DNA from: Nitrospirota bacterium
GTDB taxonomy: Bacteria > Nitrospirota > JACRHJ01
Length of the DNA: 7,961 nucleotides
Assembly: GCA_027328825.1 (NCBI GenBank)
Contig: DAHWTK010000080.1
Coordinates: forward strand, 1 to 7,961
Direction: 5' to 3'
Below the pieces are notes generated by a model, which was given only the letters and a program-made list of their open reading frames with translations, was not told where the DNA came from and did not search any database. How positions within the stretch are numbered: position 1 is the first letter of the stretch; each line of letters opens with the position of its first letter. Below are positions 5,016-7,961 of this stretch, piece after piece. A program made the translations under genes and the position numbers.

Positions 5016-6032
5016 ATGAAAAAATTACTTTACCTGCCGATAGTTCTGCTTTTAATAGCCTCCTGCGCGAGGGGCAACGGTTTGTATACCGAGACGCGCG
5101 TGATAATGGGGACGTATATCACCATCACGCTCGACAGAAGCGGTATGACGGATGACGGGCTTGCGAAGGCCGCCGGGGACGCTTTCGCCCGGATTACGAA
5201 GGTGGATAACCTCATGAGCACGTACAAGCCCATGTCCAACCTGAGCAGGATAAACACGAATTCCGGCATAGCCCCCATCTTGGCGGACCCGGAGGTTATA
5301 GAGAACATAGACGACGCGTCGTATGTTTCCAGCCTCTCAGGCGGAGCCTTCGACATTACCGTCGGGCCGCTTGTGAACGTATGGGAGATTGGCTCGAAGA
5401 AGGCGCACGTGCCCTCGCCGGAAACGATAAAAAAGACCCTTCCCCTCGTGGGCTGGCGGGGCATCGTCGTGGATAAAAAAGCCGGGACGGTATTCCTGAA
5501 AAAACGCGGGGCGTCAATCGACTTGGGCGCAATAGCCAAGGGATACGCCTCGGACAGGGCTGTCGCGGCCCTCCTGGAGGACGGCATAAAGGGCGGCATC
5601 GTCGCCTGCGCCGGGGACATAAAGGTTTTCGGTAAAAAGCCGGACGGCTCTGCCTGGAGCGTCGGGATTCAGAACCCGCGAGGGCCGGAGGGCAGCGTCA
5701 TTGCGAAGCTCCCGCTTACGGACATGGCCATCTCCACCTCCGGGGACTACGAGCGTTATTTCTTCAACGACGGCAAGCGCTATTGCCATATCATAGACCC
5801 GCACACGGGATACCCGGCGAGCGGACTTATGAGCGTTACCGTGCTTGCGAAGGACTCCTGGCTTGCGGACTCCATGGGGACGACGCTTTTCGTCCTTGGC
5901 CCGGCAAAGGCATACGCCCTTGCGCTCAAACACCCGGAGCTCGAAGTCCTGATGATAACGGATTCCGGCAAAATCCTCGCCACTGGCCGCTTCAAAGGCA
6001 TGAAGATTGCGCCTGTGCCGGCGGGAAGTTAG
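5016..6032 (+). CDS. apbE: FAD:protein FMN transferase (ApbE), lipoprotein
   Basis: A 338-residue Mg-dependent enzyme that moves FMN from FAD onto Thr/Ser of target proteins (NqrB/NqrC, RnfD/RnfG, NosR and other extracytoplasmic flavoproteins). Residues 1-17 form a lipoprotein signal with lipobox LIASC (Cys17), which places it on the outer face of a membrane and fixes the start. Family blocks in order: IMGTYITITL (30-39), LMSTYKPMSNLSRIN (66-80), GGAFDITVGPLVNVWEIG (109-126), IDLGAIAKGYASDRAV (168-183), ACAGDIKVFGKK (197-208), ISTSGDYERYF (239-249), HIIDPHTGYPASG (258-270) and LADSMGTTLFVLG (283-295), with the metal/flavin-site Asp and Thr. The length is normal. It is first in a two-gene operon with a permease and has an apparently leaderless start. 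No flavinylation target gene is within view. Confidence 0.95.
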   Translation: MKKLLYLPIVLLLIASCARGNGLYTETRVIMGTYITITLDRSGMTDDGLAKAAGDAFARITKVDNLMSTYKPMSNLSRINTNSGIAPILADPEVIENIDDASYVSSLSGGAFDITVGPLVNVWEIGSKKAHVPSPETIKKTLPLVGWRGIVVDKKAGTVFLKKRGASIDLGAIAKGYASDRAVAALLEDGIKGGIVACAGDIKVFGKKPDGSAWSVGIQNPRGPEGSVIAKLPLTDMAISTSGDYERYFFNDGKRYCHIIDPHTGYPASGLMSVTVLAKDSWLADSMGTTLFVLGPAKAYALALKHPELEVLMITDSGKILATGRFKGMKIAPVPAGS

Positions 6033-6038
6033 GCGGCA

Positions 6039-7253
6039 ATGGATACCGCCACTGTCCTTGCGGTATTCTGTTTCGTATACGCCGGCATGTTCCTGGGTGA
6101 GATTCCGGGGCTGAAGCTCGACCGCACCGGGATTGCGCTCCTTGGGGCCATTGCGCTCCTGGCCTTCGGAGATATGACGCCGAAGGCGGCGTGGGATTCC
6201 GTCAACGTCTCGGCCATCGCGCTTCTGCTGGGCCTGATGGTCGTCTCGGCGCAATTCAAGCTGGGCGGTTTCTATACGCTGGTTACAAGAAAGCTCGCAA
6301 AGGCTGACGTCTCTCCGGGCGTCCTCCTCGCCATGCTGATAGGCGTCTCCGGTCTTCTATCCGCGCTCCTTGTAAACGACGTAGTATGCCTTGCCGTGAC
6401 ACCGCTCCTGATAGAGGGTTGCGCGAAACGCGGCCTTAACCCGGTTCCGTTTCTCCTTGCGCTGGCATGTTCGGCAAATATCGGCTCCGCGGCCACGTTA
6501 ATCGGAAACCCCCAGAACATGCTTATCGGCCAGGTGCTGAAACTCTCCTTCACGGGCTATCTCGGCTTTTCGCTCGTTCCGGCGATAATCGGCCTCGGCG
6601 CGGTCTGGCTCGTCATTTTTCTTTTGTATAAAAAAAGGTGGAAAAAAGAGACCGTCCCTTCGCAGGTCTTTGAGCCGGAGCTTAACAGGTGGCAGAGCGG
6701 CAAGGGCGCAGTGGTATTGACATTGCTCGTCGTTGCCTTTCTTTTCACGTCATGGCCGCGCGACACCCTGGCCCTCGCCGCCGCAGGCTTTCTCCTGACA
6801 AGCAGAAAAACGGCCACGCGGGACGTGCTGGGTCTGGTGGACTGGCAGATTATCGTGCTGTTTATAGGCCTCTTCGTCGTTAACAGCGCGTTCGACTCCT
6901 CAGGTCTCCTGACGAGGGCAATGTCACAGGCGCGGGGCCTCGGCCTCGACACGGCCAATCCCGCCACGCTATTCGGCATAACCGTAATACTTTCCAACCT
7001 CGTCTCCAACGTCCCCGCCGTGATGCTCCTCCTGCATACGACATCCCATCCGCTCTCCGGGCCGATACTCGCCCTCGCCAGCACGCTGGCCGGGAACCTC
7101 CTCATAGTCGGCTCCATAGCGAATATAATAGTCGTAGACCTTGCAAAAAGGGCCGGAGTAAATATCACCTGGCGCGAACATGCAAGGGCCGGCATACCCG
7201 TTACCCTTGCCACCCTCTCCGTCGCCGGCGCGTGGCTCTGGATGATGTCATAG
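6039..7253 (+). CDS. Ion-transporter-superfamily permease (ArsB/CitMHS/SLC13-like)
   Basis: A 404-residue inner-membrane protein with about ten hydrophobic segments. It shows the two inverted repeats of the IT superfamily. In the first half are LLSALLVNDVVCLAVTPLL (106-124) and ACSANIGSAATLIGNPQN (143-160). In the second half are the matching ILSNLVSNVPAVMLLLH (317-333) and AGNLLIVGSIANIIVVD (351-367). These hairpin motifs build the anion and Na+ sites in SLC13/DASS transporters and the equivalent region of ArsB/P-protein. A basic cytoplasmic loop (KKRWKKE, 198-204) separates the halves. The substrate cannot be read: dicarboxylate, citrate, sulfate, arsenite or Na+/H+ exchange are all possible. 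The ATG lies 6 nt after the apbE stop, with an AGGCGG ribosome binding site overlapping that stop, so the two are co-transcribed and probably coupled. Confidence 0.88.
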   Translation: MDTATVLAVFCFVYAGMFLGEIPGLKLDRTGIALLGAIALLAFGDMTPKAAWDSVNVSAIALLLGLMVVSAQFKLGGFYTLVTRKLAKADVSPGVLLAMLIGVSGLLSALLVNDVVCLAVTPLLIEGCAKRGLNPVPFLLALACSANIGSAATLIGNPQNMLIGQVLKLSFTGYLGFSLVPAIIGLGAVWLVIFLLYKKRWKKETVPSQVFEPELNRWQSGKGAVVLTLLVVAFLFTSWPRDTLALAAAGFLLTSRKTATRDVLGLVDWQIIVLFIGLFVVNSAFDSSGLLTRAMSQARGLGLDTANPATLFGITVILSNLVSNVPAVMLLLHTTSHPLSGPILALASTLAGNLLIVGSIANIIVVDLAKRAGVNITWREHARAGIPVTLATLSVAGAWLWMMS

Positions 7254-7324
7254 GCGGCCCGACGTAAATTCAGCCTTTATTTCATGTCATTCCCGTCTCA
7301 ATCCCTGTCGTCTGAGCGATACAG

Positions 7325-7350
7325 AGCTGGCCTTACGAATTTGGCCAGTT
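7325..7350. repeat. Hairpin downstream of the apbE-permease operon
   Basis: AGCTGGCC (7325-7332) pairs with GGCCAGTT (7343-7350), 8 bp with one G:U pair and a 10-nt loop, 72 bp after the permease stop. There is no T run on either strand, so it is not a classic intrinsic terminator. It could protect the 3' end of the mRNA or take part in Rho-assisted termination (inference). Confidence 0.4.
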
Positions 7351-7505
7351 GCATAAAGCTGCTCTAAACTGAGGGTGCTTCGGTGTCAGAAGGAGCAGTA
7401 AGATTTAATAACCCAGCCTTTCTAATTTTCCAACCCGCCGCTACTTCATATTAACTCACAGATAAATCAAAATCAACGGGCGGTATCGGATTTGTGCATT
7501 TCAGG

Positions 7506-7565
7506 ATGTGCGGGGGCGGTTTTAGGACATTTTAAAAAGCTGAAAAGCAGCCGATTTTCGCACAT
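7506..7565. repeat. Long hairpin upstream of purE
   Basis: ATGTGCG (7506-7512) and CGCACAT (7559-7565) are perfectly complementary, extendable by two G:U pairs. Inside, CGG-TTTT (7517-7523) can pair with AAAA-CCG (7543-7546, 7551-7553), leaving GCAG bulged; alternatively GCTG (7539-7542) pairs with CAGC (7548-7551). It lies before the probable purE promoter, so it is more likely a DNA-level or upstream-transcript structure than part of the purE leader. Confidence 0.4.
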
Positions 7566-7578
7566 TTCATAAAAACTC

Positions 7579-7607
7579 TTTATTAAATCCGCCGCATTTG
7601 CTATATT
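7579..7607 (+). promoter_or_regulatory. Probable purE promoter
   Basis: TATATT (7602-7607) is a good -10 box, 29 bp before the purE ATG. The -35 at 17-bp spacing is the weak TTTATT (7579-7584), which may mean activation or a different sigma preference. The predicted leader is about 23 nt. Confidence 0.4.
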
Positions 7608-7636
7608 GCCCTAATCCACTGAAATCAGGAGGAAAT

Positions 7637-7961
7637 ATGGCGCAACCGCTGGTCGGAATAATTATGGGGTCGGACTCGGATTTATCCATAATGCAGGAGG
7701 CCAAGAAGGTGCTGGACGGACTTAAAATACCGTCCGTGACGACGGTAGCCTCGGCGCACAGGACGCCTGAGAAGGCGCATAAATTCGCATCGGAAGCCAG
7801 GGAAAAGGGCCTGAAAGTCATCATCGCGGGGGCGGGCGGGGCGGCGCATCTGGCCGGAGTAATGGCGGCAAATACGACCTTACCGGTAATAGGTGTCCCT
7901 ATCGAATCGACACTTAACGGCTTGGATTCATTGCTTTCCACGGTTCAAATGCCGGGTGGAG
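7637..7961 (+). CDS. purE: N5-carboxyaminoimidazole ribonucleotide mutase PurE, N-terminal 108 codons
   Basis: Purine biosynthesis enzyme converting N5-CAIR to CAIR in the cytoplasm, normally as an octamer. The family motifs are clear: GIIMGSDSDL (7-16, with the catalytic-site Ser12 and Asp15), SAHRTP (39-44, active-site His41), IIAGAGGAAHLAGVMAANT (62-80), LPVIGVP (82-88) and GLDSLLSTVQMPGG (95-108). The reading frame is open to the last base; E. coli PurE has 169 residues, so about a third is missing at the C-terminus. The start is fixed by a perfect AGGAGG (7627-7632) 4 nt upstream. Many bacteria have purK or purD next, which cannot be seen here. Confidence 0.96.
   Translation, partial: MAQPLVGIIMGSDSDLSIMQEAKKVLDGLKIPSVTTVASAHRTPEKAHKFASEAREKGLKVIIAGAGGAAHLAGVMAANTTLPVIGVPIESTLNGLDSLLSTVQMPGG

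Larger units (their letters stand above)
7254..7636. other. Intergenic region between the permease and purE
   Basis: These 383 bp hold no reading frame that I would defend. The longest plus-strand candidate near 7285 is 27 codons with no ribosome binding site. The left part is mixed sequence and the right part is AT-rich. The visible content is two hairpins, described separately, and the probable purE promoter. I see no purine-riboswitch core and no tRNA or IS ends. Confidence 0.6.

Noticed and set aside
5514..6254. 246-codon minus-strand frame opposite apbE and the permease start
   Set aside because: Low-complexity Arg-rich product spanning two real genes; a by-product of GC-rich codon bias.
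6557..7213. 218-codon minus-strand frame opposite the permease
   Set aside because: Antisense shadow of a permease with clear family motifs; no promoter or ribosome binding site.
7254..7636. Purine riboswitch upstream of purE
   Set aside because: No conserved purine-aptamer core is visible, and the predicted leader is only about 23 nt.
7567..7941. 124-codon minus-strand frame opposite purE
   Set aside because: purE on the plus strand has diagnostic motifs and a perfect ribosome binding site; this frame is its complement.
1..7961. CRISPR array, insertion-sequence ends, toxin-antitoxin or defence genes
   Set aside because: No regularly spaced repeats, transposase motifs or recognised defence domains are present; the XRE gene has no toxin partner next to it.

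Overview
The window is bacterial chromosome of moderately high GC content, with Gram-negative features: a periplasmic SurA/PpiC-type chaperone and a lipoprotein ApbE. The gene set, plus a cytoplasmic GAF/PAS protein carrying a CW-type cysteine module, suggests Desulfobacterota (Deltaproteobacteria) or a similar anaerobic lineage. That assignment is inference from gene style only. Most of the window is ordinary core genome; the left edge is the end of an integrated element.

Left edge (1-525): the C-terminal catalytic half of a tyrosine integrase runs off the left end. It is followed by three TGCTACA repeats, a strong hairpin terminator, and a tRNA-Val(CAC) gene on the minus strand whose 3' end faces the integrase. 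This is the classic layout of an element inserted at a tRNA 3' end, so the element lies to the left and the host chromosome begins within or just after the tRNA. The tRNA has its own promoter (TTGACT-18-TATCAG).

Regulatory block (526-2698): a 58-codon gene of unknown function overlaps, tail to tail, the gene for a GAF-PAS protein with an eight-cysteine C-terminal module. That sensor gene is read from a perfect consensus promoter (TTGACA-17-TATAAT, minus strand). Only 18 bp away, back to back, is a near-perfect plus-strand promoter (TTGAAA-17-TATAAT). It fires into about 150 bp with no ORF but many inverted repeats, which is the best candidate here for an undescribed structured RNA. An XRE/CI-like DNA-binding protein follows, with its own promoter (TTGAAA-17-TAAAAT).

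Housekeeping minus-strand operon (2705-4961): an exported peptidyl-prolyl isomerase/chaperone is followed by an RlmI-like 23S rRNA m5C methyltransferase. They are coupled by a GTGA start-stop overlap and end at a long-stem terminator. Divergent plus-strand operon (4979-7253): apbE (FAD:protein FMN transferase lipoprotein), apparently leaderless, then after 6 nt an ion-transporter-superfamily (ArsB/CitMHS/SLC13-like) permease. No flavinylation target is in the window.

Right edge (7254-7961): 383 bp of noncoding DNA with two hairpins, then the first 108 codons of purE, which runs off the right end behind a perfect AGGAGG ribosome binding site.
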